Origin: Vanilla planifolia
Taxonomy: Eukaryota > Streptophyta > Magnoliopsida > Asparagales > Orchidaceae
NCBI GenBank assembly: GCA_023846275.1
Contig: JAIUJO010000070.1
Location: 1,314,501 to 1,378,500 of the forward strand
Reading direction: 5' to 3'
Length of the DNA stretch: 64,000 nt
The notes beneath the pieces are model-generated. The model saw only the letters and a program-made list of their open reading frames with translations. It made no database searches and was not told the DNA's origin. Of this stretch, positions 26,831-38,925 are shown piece after piece. The stretch's first letter is position 1, and each line of letters opens with the position of its first letter. A program made the translations under genes and the position numbers.

Positions 26831-29800
26831 GAAATAAGATGTTGAAGATAGACATGCAATGAATGATAGAAAGAAAGAGAGAGAGAAAGAGAAAAATAAA
26901 CGAAGATGGGAGAGGTGAGAAACAAAGTATATAAACATAATTACTAATAGAGCAGGGTAAGAGAAAAGATAAAAATATTAGTGGAAGATAAGCAACAAAT
27001 GAGAGAATGTATATTAGACAGAGAGAGAGAGAGAGAGGTAGTGAGCAAGAGAGAAAGACATAAGAGATTGATATATGAAAAGTTGAGAAGAAGAGATAGA
27101 GTGAAAAACAAATAAAAGCATAAAAAGAGAGAAAGTAAATAAGGAAGTGAGGTAGAATGAGATAGTGATAATAATTAAGAGGAAGAGTGAGGGAAAAGAG
27201 TCGGAAAGAGCATCATATAAAGGGAAAAGTAAGTTGAATGGCCATAAGGATATAATGGAAAAGCAAACAAGATTAGAAATAATACGTTTAAATAGAGGAA
27301 ATTAAAGAGATATAGAGAAGGAAAGAGTGTGGAAGAAAACATGATAAAGAGAAGATAAGACATAATATGTTAGGGAGAGAAATTTAGGAGAGATAGAATT
27401 GATGGAGATAAAAGTTTGCTAAAACTTTATCGTAAATGATATTGAAATTAAGAGACATATTTAGAAGAGAGAGAGAGGAAAGGAACATTATTGGAGAGAT
27501 TTAGTGTAGAGAGTGAGAGTGAAAAGTGGAAAAGGAGTTCGAAAGAAAATATAATGAGGGAGTGAAAAGTGAAACACAAAAATGTAATTGAATGTGATAT
27601 AAAGGGGTAAAGAAATTAAGTTCAAATAAAGAATATAAGAGAGAGGTTTATTGATAAAAAAGTAGAGAGAAAAAGTTGACAAAATATTTTCGATTAAGTA
27701 AAAATAGAGAATATTGAGACAAAAGTGACAAATAATAGTATGAGATAATTTGTACGATAAAGAGTGCATGATAGAGTGAGTGATGGAATGGTTAAGAGAG
27801 CAAGATAGAATAAATTGTTATAAGGATATAAGAGAGGAGGAGAGAGAGAAAGAAATAAAAGAGCGAAGGCAAAGAGTAAGACAGTGAGGGAGACATGTAG
27901 AGTAAGAAATAGATAATTAAAGACTATTAAAGAAGGAATAGTTGAGGGAGGATGCATCAATTTATAAAATTAAATGGTGAGGTGATAGTGTGGAGATAAG
28001 GGAAGAGAGAGTGAGTTGTGATAGAATTTGTTGAGAGACTTGCACAAAAATAAATGGATAAGAGAGAGTTTTGAAGAGACTAAGATAAAAGAGAGAGTTT
28101 ATGAAGGGATAAGGAAAAGAGGCTATACAAAAGAAGGGTGCTAAGAAAAAAGGATAGAGCAATATAGAGAAGTCAGAAGATAAGGAGATGGAGATGTGAG
28201 GAATATATTGAAAAGTGGATTAAGAGAGTCAAAAAGACAAGTTGTCTTGTGAAAGGAGAGTGTGTGAGAGAGATGACACATTGAGACATAGTTGGAAAAC
28301 AAGACAGAAATAAATAATGAACAATGATCAAGATAGTGAGACAAAAGGTTAGAGTGGTCAGAAGATTGAGGTAATGGAGGGCACACTGATGACATAAGGT
28401 AAGAGATGAGGGAGGAGAAAAATTGTAGAAAAAAGATAGAAAATAGAAGAGTGATAGTACGAGAAATAGAGAGAAGAGAGTGGAAGAGAGAAGAGAGTGA
28501 CAAAGTTTTGATAAAAATTATTAGAGAGGTAGATAGATGATCGATATAGAAGATGAAAGAAAATGGGGAGCCAAAGATAGTAGGAATAGGATTGAAGATA
28601 TTAAAGAAAAAATAATGAGAGTATAAACTGATAAAGAGTATAGTGAGATAATGAAATGACAAAGAATGAGTGAATGAGAAAGAAGTTGAGATGATATAAA
28701 AAGAGGTATGGTTAGGGAGAGCGAGGAGTCATAAAGAGAAAGATAGTCAAAGACAAAGAATTAGACTAATACGTAGACCAAAGAGGTAAAGTTGTATAAT
28801 AAAAGTCTATGATAAAGATAAAAGAGTCATACAAAAATAACACTTGAAGGGTAATGAAGTATAAGTGGAGAGATGGAAAGAAAATCAACAATAAGGTAAA
28901 GAGAGAAGACAATGAATGAAGAATCAAAAAATAAAGAGAAGAAAAAGTCTATGACAAATAGTATAATAAATAGAAACTAAATACATTAAAATAAAAAGAA
29001 ATGGAGCAAAAGTGAGGGATAGACAAAGAGATATCAAGTCAACGAGACATAGAGAGAAAAAGGAGTATGAAAAGAGAGAAAATAAAGAATAGTGGAAAAT
29101 AATAGAGAGAAAATAGGTATATGAAGAGGTTGGGAAAAAAGATTTTAAGAAAAGCAGATACCCAAAGAGAGATATAGAGTGTAGGAAGGAAAGAAAGAGA
29201 AGAGAGATAGAAAAGGAACATAAAGATATAAACAAGAGATAGAAAAAATATAAATTTTGTGGTAGATGAAGAAAGATAAAGAGATAAAAATAGAAAATTA
29301 AAGGACAAAACTTTTGGGGAACAATATAGGAAGAAAAGAAAAAAAGAGAATAAGTGGGAGTGAAATAATGTGAAAGTTAGTTCAATGAAATAGAAGGAAA
29401 TGGAAATGGGATGACTTTGGTTATTGAGTGTTAAGAAAAAAGTGAAAACGAGAAATTGAAAGTGCATTAGAAAGATTGAGAAGGACGAGGAAGAAGGAAA
29501 GAGGAGTGATAAGAGATGAAGGGGGAGAGAAAAAGGAGATAGAGAAGTGAGTAAGAAAAGAAAAGTGAGGGAGACTAATAGGCTAAGATTAAGAGCAACA
29601 GAGATAGATTATGAGATAGATTTTAAGAGAGAAAACAGAAAAAAAAGAAAAGATACAGATGACTCATGAAAAGACAAAGAGAGAATTCAATTGAATGATA
29701 AAATGTAAGTCTAATAGAGATAAAGTGGGATAAATAGAGAATTTTCATTGAATATTATATTATGAAAAGTGAGAATAGAAGTGTGAGAGAGAAAGTGGCA

Positions 29801-31020
29801 AAAAAGTTAGTAGCCTGAACTTTAGAAGAGTAAAAAGAAAGTGGGGGTAAGAGATTAGAGAAAAAAGTACAAATAGGTATAGTGAGAGATCAAATTGGTC
29901 ACACAGAGAGGGGCTAAAAAAGGAGAATAAGGCATTGACAAAGTGAAAGACAAATTATTAAAAAGAATAAGAAAGATTCCAAAAGAGAAAGATGGTGGAG
30001 AGAAGAAGAGTAAGTTGCTGGAATTGAGAAGGAGAGGGTAATGTGACAAAGAGAGGGAGAACAAAATAAGGAGCTAATGAGAGATACAATCATAAGGAGA
30101 GAAAAAAATATAAGAAGAGAAACACATAGCCATGATTCATAGATAAATGAGAGAAGATTGATAGAATGTAAATAAGAAGTGTGGGTGAGACAAAAAAGAA
30201 ATCAATTTAAATAGTTTTTATTGGGTAGAAGGATAATAGGGCAATGATAGAGTGATCAACAAAGAGAGACAATAAAGTCACGGTGTGATAGAGAAAGAAA
30301 AAATAGAGTGTGGCAAAGATAATGAATCTAGTGGAAAGGATACACAAGATAACAAAGAAAAGTGAGGGAAGTGAGAATGTGACAGAGATTGGTGAGAAAA
30401 TAGTGAGAGAAAGAAACATAAAGAGAAGAGAATAAGGATGAGAGAGAGAAAAGATAAACTTGTTAGAGAGCTATATGGGAGGTGGGCAAAGTTCCAGAGA
30501 GATGTTCAACTCAAAAAAAGAGTTTTAGGTTGTGAGAATTCGATAAAAAAGAGATATTGGAAAGTAGAGAAAAAATTAAAAACTTGAGAAGGTGATATAT
30601 AGGATAGAGGACTAAGTGCATGACATGTAACTTATGAGTAGATAGATAGAGAAAGAGAGGTGAGAGAGATTGGTGAGTCATAGAGAAAGTGACACATAAT
30701 GGAGATTTTTATTTAGAGAGAAAAATAGAAGAAATATAAAGACATAAGTAAACATCATGATTAAAGAGAGAGAAAGGAATAGGGAGAGTTGGAAACAAAT
30801 AGCTTTAAAAAGAGAAACACTAATCGAATGATAATGAGGACAAGAAGAGAGAAAGAAGCTATAAAGAAGATTATCTTAAGAAAGGGAAGATCAAGAGAAA
30901 AAGAGATACGACTTTGGGAAAAGTTAATAGAGGCTATGACAACGAATGTGGAGAGAAGCACAAATATTTTGAGAGAGAAAAGCTATGATTAAAGGGACAA
31001 AGATTGAAAGTGAGAATAAT
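26831..31020 (+). repeat. Composite unit u3, AG-rich half (about 0.45 kb internal deletion)
   Basis: About 4.2 kb. Landmarks: GCATCA at about 27,210, GCATCAATTTATAAAATTAA at about 27,955, the altered form of the GAGCACATCA region at about 28,380, and the terminal module with GACTTTGGGAAAAG at about 30,908. The distance from the second to the third landmark is about 0.45 kb shorter than in u2, u4 and u5, which places a deletion near 28,085-28,150. A (GA)n run lies at about 27,020-27,036. No gene is seen. Confidence 0.87.
27020..27036 (+). repeat. Perfect (AG)n run
   Basis: Eight uninterrupted AG steps close to the start of the u3 AG half. A (CT)n run at 61,213-61,231 lies in the equivalent early part of an inverted copy and coincides with a large deletion there. 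Confidence 0.8.
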
Positions 31021-32880
31021 ATTAGTGAAAAAATGTAAAAAATTATTATTTTGCAATAAAAAAATAAAAAGTAGTATCATTAATAGTAATTTTTCAAAAT
31101 TATTTGAAATTATTAAGTAATGTAATAATAAACAATTTTTTTAAAAGAATAACTAATATATAAACTTTTCTTAAAAATGTAGTAATTCTAATATGTCAAG
31201 ATTAACTCTAATTAATTGTTTTTATTATTTAAAAATATTTCATTTAAATTATAGTCCATTATTAATGACTAAAGTAATATTTATTAACATAACTAATTTT
31301 TTAACTTTAAAAATTATTTGGTTCTTAAATAATTTGTACTTATGCACAGAGCTAATTCTTAATTATTATATATCTTATGAATAATAATTAAATATTTTGA
31401 ATTATTATTTAAGAGATTAAGATAACAACTATTGCTGAATTTATTGATCATAACTAAACAAATTGCTCTATCATTTAATTATAAAAACTTTATTCTCACA
31501 TAAAATACAACTTTAATCATATGAATTAAATAACTAATATTGCAATTATCAATATTTGTTATTATTATTGTTATTATTATGCTTAAAATTTATTAAGAAA
31601 AATATATAAATACTAAGCATAAAATAATAATCACTAATATTTTTAATTATAAAATATATTCTTAATAACAGTAAGGAAAATTAAAGAAAGAAAATTTAAT
31701 TTGTTAAATTTTTGTGAAAATGATAATAAATTTATTCTAAACATACCCAAAGAAATTAATAAATAGTTATTTTTTCTTTTTTTAATTTTAGAAAACATTA
31801 TTATAACAAAAATAAGAAAAAATTTAATAAGAACCAATTATAAAAAGAAGATTAAAAATGTGAGTAAATGCATAATTTCTTACTATCTTATTCTTTTTTT
31901 AAAAAATAAAGAATACTTTTAAATTAATAAAATAAATTTAAAATTATAATTATAATAAAAATAATTAATATCCTTTTTCAGAAATTATTGTAAAAAAGTA
32001 AAAATAATTTTATTTTGAACTTTGCTTCTATATATTCTTAAAAACAATAATATGATTAAGTAAATGAAATCTTGAATGAGTATTATAAAAAGATGGATAA
32101 AAAAAGAATATGAAAATATAGAACACAAAATAAAGATAATAAAAATACAAAAACATAGTTAAAGGAGGAAATAAGAAATGAATAAAATTAAATACAAACT
32201 ATTTCAAGTATAAAAAGTAAAGTAAAAGTTTTTAAAAGAAACAAATGAGGTGGAAGTATACAAAAAAATTGAAAGGAAGATGAACAAGAATATCTATAAT
32301 TAATAAAAATAGATATAATTTTTAAATTTTTTTTTATTAAAAATACTATTCATGATCATCACAATTTATTTTATTATTGCTCATTAATTGTTTTTTAAAA
32401 TTCATAATATAATGTTTATATTTTTCTTATTTTTGTATCATTAACACTATAACATAGTTGTTATTATTAATAATATAATAATAATTAATAAAAGTGTTTT
32501 TGTAATTATTATGAAACTTTAATTACTTTATAAACATTTTTAAATGCAAATGTTGTAATAAAGTTTATTATTCATTGTTACGACAATAGGAAGAATCTTT
32601 TTTAATATAATGTAATTATTTTATTCAAAATAGATTTATCATATCTATTTAAATTTATAAATAATGTTTATTACAACTATAAATATAATTTTTGATTCTT
32701 ATTAATTGCATTGATTTTGATAATTATTAACAATTATAAAAAAGATCTAAATTTTAATAGAATAATAATAAATAATTTATATACTTTATTTTACAATTTT
32801 TTATTTATTTAACTTGTAATTCATATTTTTTTCATATCATGTTTCTACTTCTATTTCTAAATTTTATTTTGAAATATAAT
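31021..32880 (+). repeat. Composite unit u3, AT-rich half (long form)
   Basis: About 1.86 kb, the longest AT half on this strand. The landmark TCATTTAATTATAAAA is at about 31,471 and the ATT-rich run near 31,557. The long-form segment is present. The end TTCATATCATGTTTCTACTT leads into u4. Apparent short open frames such as the one at 31,193-31,384 have no homologue I recognise and lie in ordinary AT-rich repeat sequence. Confidence 0.88.
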
Positions 32881-35800
32881 ATTCAAGGTAGATATACAAT
32901 GAATGATAAAAAGAGAAAGAGAAAAGAAAGAAAGATTAAAGACATGAGAAACAAAGTAAAAAAGAAAGTATGTTTAGATACATAAAAATAGAAATGACTA
33001 AGAGAAAATGGGAAAATATTAATGGAAGATAAATAGCAAAAGAGAGATGGTATATTAGTGTGATAAAGAGATAAAGGGAGTGAGCAAGAGGAAGGGACAG
33101 AAGAGATTGATATATGAAGAGTTGAGAGAAAGGGAGAAAAAATAAATATAAGAGTAAGGAGAGAAAAAGTGAGTGATAGAGTGAGCTAGAATGAGAGAGA
33201 TAATAATTGGCATGAGAGTAAAGGAAAAGAGTAGGAAGGTGCATCAATTGATGGAATAAGGTGGACTAAAAATGTGGTGATAGGGGAAACAAGAGATACA
33301 TGAGAGAGAATAGGTTTAAATATAGTAAGATAAAGAGATATAGATAAGAAGATAATGTAGAAGAGAGGAAGATAAGAGAAGATAGGATGTAGTGTGTTAG
33401 AGTAAAAATATTAAAGAGAGATAAACAAAGATGGAGAGAAAAATAGCCAAAAATTTGATATGAATGAGATATAAATTAAGGGAAATATATTAAGAAGAGA
33501 AAGAGAGAGGGAAATGGAAAGTGATTAGAAAGATTTAGTAGGGTCAGAGGGAAAGGAGGAAAAGGAGTTTAAAAGAACTAGTTGATTGAGAAAACAATGG
33601 AGTAAGAAAGGAAATGTAGTGAAAAAAAATGAAGGACAACATGATTAGAGAAAAGTTAAACTAGGAAAAGTAAAAAAGTGTGATATGATGGGGAAAAGAA
33701 ACTAGATTGAAATATAGAGAACATAAGATAGAGGTTGACATAAAATATTTTTAGTTAACATAATTAGAGAATGCTATAAGAGAAGTCATAAAAAATTGTT
33801 AAAGATAATTTTCTTATGAGAGAGTACATGACAAAGTGAGTGAGCGAATAAGTGAGAGAGAAAGGTAGAAGTGATTATTATAAGGATATCAAAGTTGAAG
33901 AGAGAAAAAAATAAAAAAAGGCAAAGATAATGAGAAAAGGAGTGAGGGAGAAAGGTATAGCAAGAAAGAGATAATCATGGACAATTAAAAAACGAATAAG
34001 AGAGGAAGCATCAATTTTTAGAATCAGATAGTGAGTGATATGATAGTGAAAAGAGAAGAGAGTGAGTAGAGATATAATTTGTTAACAGACCTAGACATGA
34101 AATAAGGAAGGATATAGTTTGAAAGGGAGTAAGATAAAAGAGAGAGATTAGTGAAGACACTATTATAAAAAGAAAATAGATAGATAAAAATGATAGAAAA
34201 TTTGAGGCAAATAAATAGATTTTTTTAAATGAGATAAAAATTGAGTTATTTATAAAGAGAAGATAACATCTGAGAGAGGAAAGGAAAAGGATATAAAATA
34301 GCTAGTTGAGAGAGCCAAAGAGAAAAGGAAAGAAAGAGAGTTACGAAGAAATAAAGTTTAAAGGAGAATAGAATAGTGTAAGAAAGAGTGAGGAAAGAGA
34401 TTAGTGAAGCTTAAAGATGGAACAAAGAAGTGGAAAGTGAGTGAGCATGTTATAGGAGAAGTGAAAGAAGTACAAGAGACAAATCGAGATAAAAAGGAAG
34501 AGAAGTCTGAAATTGAGAAAGTAAGAAAGAGGTATAGTGATTATGAAATAAAGAGAAAGGTTAGGAAGAGATTCCTTATAAGAAAGAAGGTATTTATAAA
34601 TGGAGACATGAAGACTTTATGAAGGTATAATAAAGAGAGTAAAGTAATAGATGAGTAATGAGAAAAAGAGATTAGGCAATATTGAGAAACGATAAAAGAT
34701 AAAGAGATGGACATGTCAAATATAAAATAAAAAGTAGCCAAAGAGTGATAAAGATAACATAGAGTAGTGAAAGGATAAAGAGTGAGAGAAATAAGACATT
34801 GAGAGATAGTTGGGCAACAAGAGAGAAATAAATGAAGAGCATAGGTCGAGATAAAGAGACACAAAAATAGAGAGGTAAGAAGATAAAAGCAAGGAGAGCA
34901 CATCAGATATATAAGAGAAGAGATTAAGAAAAAGAGAAAATTTAGGACAAAAGGTAGCAAATAGAAGAGCAATAATAGAAGAAATTAAGAGAAGAGAGAG
35001 AAAAGGAGCGAGTGACAAAGTTTTGATAAAAATTATTAAAGAAGTTGAAGAATGATGGATATAGAAGATGAAAAGTACTGAGGAGCATGAGGTAGTAGGA
35101 AAGGGATTGATGATATTAGAGAGAAAAGTAATGAGTTTAAACTGATAGAGAATATATGGAGATTGTAGAACAAGAACTAATGCATAAATGAGGAGGTTGA
35201 AATGATATAGAAAGAAGGAAGGTCATGGAGTGTGAAGAGTCATGTAGAGAAAGAAAGCCAAAGGCAAAGAATTAGACTAATACATAGTGACTCCATAGGC
35301 AACGAGGTGAATAAATATAAATGGAGAAGCAAAGTGTGTTATATATAATAAATTCTTGAGATAGAGATTAAAAGAGGCATGCAAACATAAAAAAGTTGAC
35401 GAGTAAGGACGCATAAGTAGAGAGATCAAAAGAAAATGAAGAATAATGTAAAGAGAGAAGATAATGAAAGAATATTGATAATATAAAGAGAAGATAAAAA
35501 ATAAAAATATTGCAATAGAAAGGGACTAGATACATTAAGGTCAAAAGAAATGTAGCAAAAGTGAGGGATAGATAAAGGGATATCAAGTCAAAAAGAAATT
35601 GAGAGAATAAAGGACTTTAAAAGAGGAAAAATAGAGAGAAGTGGGAAAATAAAAGAAAGAAGACAAAAATAAAAAATAGAGTGAAAATAGATATATATGA
35701 AAAGGTTAAAAAAAAGATATTTGTAGAAATATCTATTGAAAGAGAGAGATAAACTGCAAGGAGAAAAGAAAGAGAAGGGTGAGAGAGAAAGAACATAAAG

Positions 35801-37625
35801 AGACAATCAAGAAATAAAAACAATTCAGACAAGAAATACATGGAGAAAGGTATAGAAATAAAAAATAATGAGAAAGAAAAAACCATTGATGAACAGTAAT
35901 AAGGAAGAAAACAAAAAGAAAAACAAGTAAGAGTGAAAAATGCGAGAGTTAGTTCAATAAAAAATGAAAGGAAAATTGGAAGGCTTTGGTAATTGAGGAT
36001 TTAGAAAGGAAGAGATAATTAGAATTAGAAAAAGCCTTAAAGATATTGAGAAGAAAGATAGGGAAGAAGGAAAGAAGAGTGAGAAGAGATAGAGGGGAAG
36101 TGAAAACAGCAAAAAAGAAGTTAGCAAGAAGAGGGAAGGGAGTGAAATTGAGAGGCTAAGATTAAGAGTAATAGAGATAGATTATGAGAGAATAATGAGA
36201 ATGAAATAGAAAAATAGATGATTGTTAACTAGAAAAAATTAGAATATAAGTGAAACACTAAAAGTGAATTTCATAGAGACAAATAGGGATAAATAAAAAA
36301 TTTAGAGAAAAGAGTAAAAGGTGAAAAGGAATGGAAGAGTGAGAAAGCAAGAGGAAAAAAGTGAAGGGCATGAATTTAAGAGTGGAGAGAAAAGAAAGAA
36401 GGGGTAAGAGAAGTGAGAAAAGAAAAAATAAAAAGGCTAGTAGTGATCAAATTGGATGTAGAGAGACAAGATAGATAACTAAGGTAAGCCATCGGTGAAG
36501 TGAAAGGCAAATAATTGGAAATAAAGAGAAAGATTCCAAAAGAGAGAGAAGGTTGAGTGAGAAAGATTATGTTCTTGGAATGGAGAAAAGTGAGATAGAA
36601 ATGAGGCAAAGAGAAAGAGAGTAGAATAAGAAGCCAATAAGAGATAAAAAATAACATAAAAGAAGGCAATGAACAGTGAAAAGCTAAGGTCATAACTATG
36701 ATTGATAGATAAGAGAGACAGGATTGAAATAATGAAAATAAGAAGATTGAATGAGACCAAAAGAGACATCAACTAGAGATAGTGTTTGAGAGGGTTGATG
36801 GAAAATGGGATAATGATGAAGAGATCAATGAAAGGAGATAATATTGTCATAATGTGATAGAGAAGGAAAAATTAAAGATATCAACAAAGATAGTGAATCT
36901 AGTGAGAGAATTCACAAGGTAACAAATAAAATTTAAGTGAGAATATGAACAGAGAGATGAGTGAGAAAATCATGAAAATGAGAGATAAAGAGAAGAGATT
37001 ATTGAAAATTGAGAAAAGATAGATTAATCAGGGAATTGTAATGTTGGTAGTGCAAAGTTTTAGAGAAGATAACTCAAAAAAGAGCTATAAGTTCTAAGAA
37101 TGAGATAAAAAAGAGAGGTGTCAGATGGAGGGAAACAATTGCAAACTAAACAAGGTGATATATATGGCAGAATGACTAAGTGAATGATATGTAACTTAGG
37201 AGTAGATAGGAAGAGGAAAGAAACTGAGAGAGGATTATGAGTCATAGAAGGAAAGTGACACATTTATAGAGATTTTTTATTTAGAGTAAATAAGAGAAGA
37301 AAGATAAAGAGGTAGATAAACAATAAGATTAAAAAATAGACAAAAATGAAAAGAGAGAAATGCAAAGAAATTGTTCTAAAAATAGACACTAATTCAAAGA
37401 TAAAGAGGATAAGAAGAGAGAAAGAAGAAATACAAAAAAGAATAGCTTATGAAGAAGAAAACTAAAGAAAAAAGAGAGATAATTTTGGAAAAATTTTGTT
37501 AAACGCTACAATAAAGAATGTGAGGGAGAGAGTCGCAAATATTTTGTTAGTGAAAAGATTTTGCACAAAGGGATATAAAGTAAGAGAAAAAAAGAGAATA
37601 ATATTAGAGAGAGATAAAGGACAAA
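32881..37625 (+). repeat. Composite unit u4, AG-rich half (full length)
   Basis: About 4.7 kb, complete. Landmarks: GCATCAATTGATGGAATAAG at about 33,240, the second GCATCAATTT landmark at about 34,010, GAGCACATCA at about 34,897, and the terminal module at about 37,477. From the end of u3 to the end of u4 the spacing is about 6.57 kb, the best estimate of the full composite unit. The sequence at about 34,700-34,890 is the uninterrupted counterpart of the place where the TG arrays join the unit elsewhere in the window; it contains no TG array. No gene is seen. Confidence 0.9.
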
Positions 37626-38925
37626 CCAGTAAAATTAATTATTTATCAGATAAAGTAATATTATATTTTGTAGAAAATGTAAAAATAGTATCATTAATAG
37701 TTATATTTTAAATTTATTTAAAATTATTAATTAATGTTATAAAAAAACTTTAACAAGAATATACATTATATCAACTCTTTGTAATAAAAGTACTAATTAT
37801 TAATTACCATTTAGTCCTTCAGAATATTTTTTAGAATTCTAATTACTTAAGTTTTACTCTAATTAACTATTCTTACTATTTAAAAATATGTCATTTAAAT
37901 TACAATTCATTGTTGACTATTACAGTAATATTTATTAGAATGGCTAATTCTTAATTGTTAAAGATCTTATCAACTAGAGATTACAATAACTTTTACTAAC
38001 TGTATTGATCATAACTAATAATAATTGCTTTATCTATCATTTTAGTATGAAATAGTTAGTCCCATATGAATTATAAATTTAATCATAGGAAAATTACTTA
38101 TATTGTAGATCTAAAAATTTGCTATTATTATTGTTATTATAGTTACTATTCTTTACAAGGAGAATAGAACAATGTAGAACATAATAATTAACCAAAAGAA
38201 GAGAATATAAAAATAAAAGATTTGAAATAAAAGAAGAAAATAAGAAATGAGTAAAATTAAATATGAAGTATTTCAAGTGTAAATAATACAATAAAAGGAG
38301 ATAGAGAAAACAAATGAGGTGGAAGGAGGCTAAAAATAATAAAAGAAAGACAATAGATAAAAAAATAAATAAATAATGTTTTTAAAATAATAATAATACT
38401 ATTGATTATTTGCTATTATTATTATTGTTCATACATTTTATTTTTTTAAAAATTTAAATGCAAAATTTAAATATTTTAATTCTTTTTTTTTAGTATTTGA
38501 AATAATAATTATTATTTATAATATAATAATAATTAATGTATGTTATCTTATCATTATTGTGAAAAATTAATTATTTTAGAAACATTAAATTAAAATTGTA
38601 TAATAAATTTTGTTATTCACTATAATTATGATAAAAAATATATTTTTAAATATAATGGAATTATCTTATTCAAAATAGATTTATTTTATTTATTTGTTTT
38701 TATAAATTATATTTATTATAATAGTAAATATAATTAATAATTGCTCTTCTTATTAAGTACATGTGATTTTGATAACTGTCAATAATTATAAAAAGTTTCT
38801 AAATTTAAATAGAACAAAAATTAATAATTTATATACTTTAGCTTATTATTTTAATATTCTTTAACTTATTATTCTTATTTTTATTCATATCATGTTTCTA
38901 ATTCTATTTCTAAATTTTCTAATTA
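37626..38925 (+). repeat. Composite unit u4, AT-rich half (short form)
   Basis: About 1.3 kb. The landmark is at about 38,037 and the ATT run near 38,113. The roughly 0.55 kb segment that follows in u2, u3 and u5 is missing at about 38,140, at a position similar to the gap in u1. AAATATGAAGTATTTCAAGT follows near 38,258. No coding capacity is seen. Confidence 0.86.

Noticed and set aside
28141..28662. Open frame of 173 codons on the minus strand of u3, hydrophobic and membrane-like
   Set aside because: CT-rich strands encode Ser/Leu/Phe strings and stops are rare because TTA, CTA and TCA are rare on the AG strand. Equivalent positions in other units do not keep an intact frame of this length.
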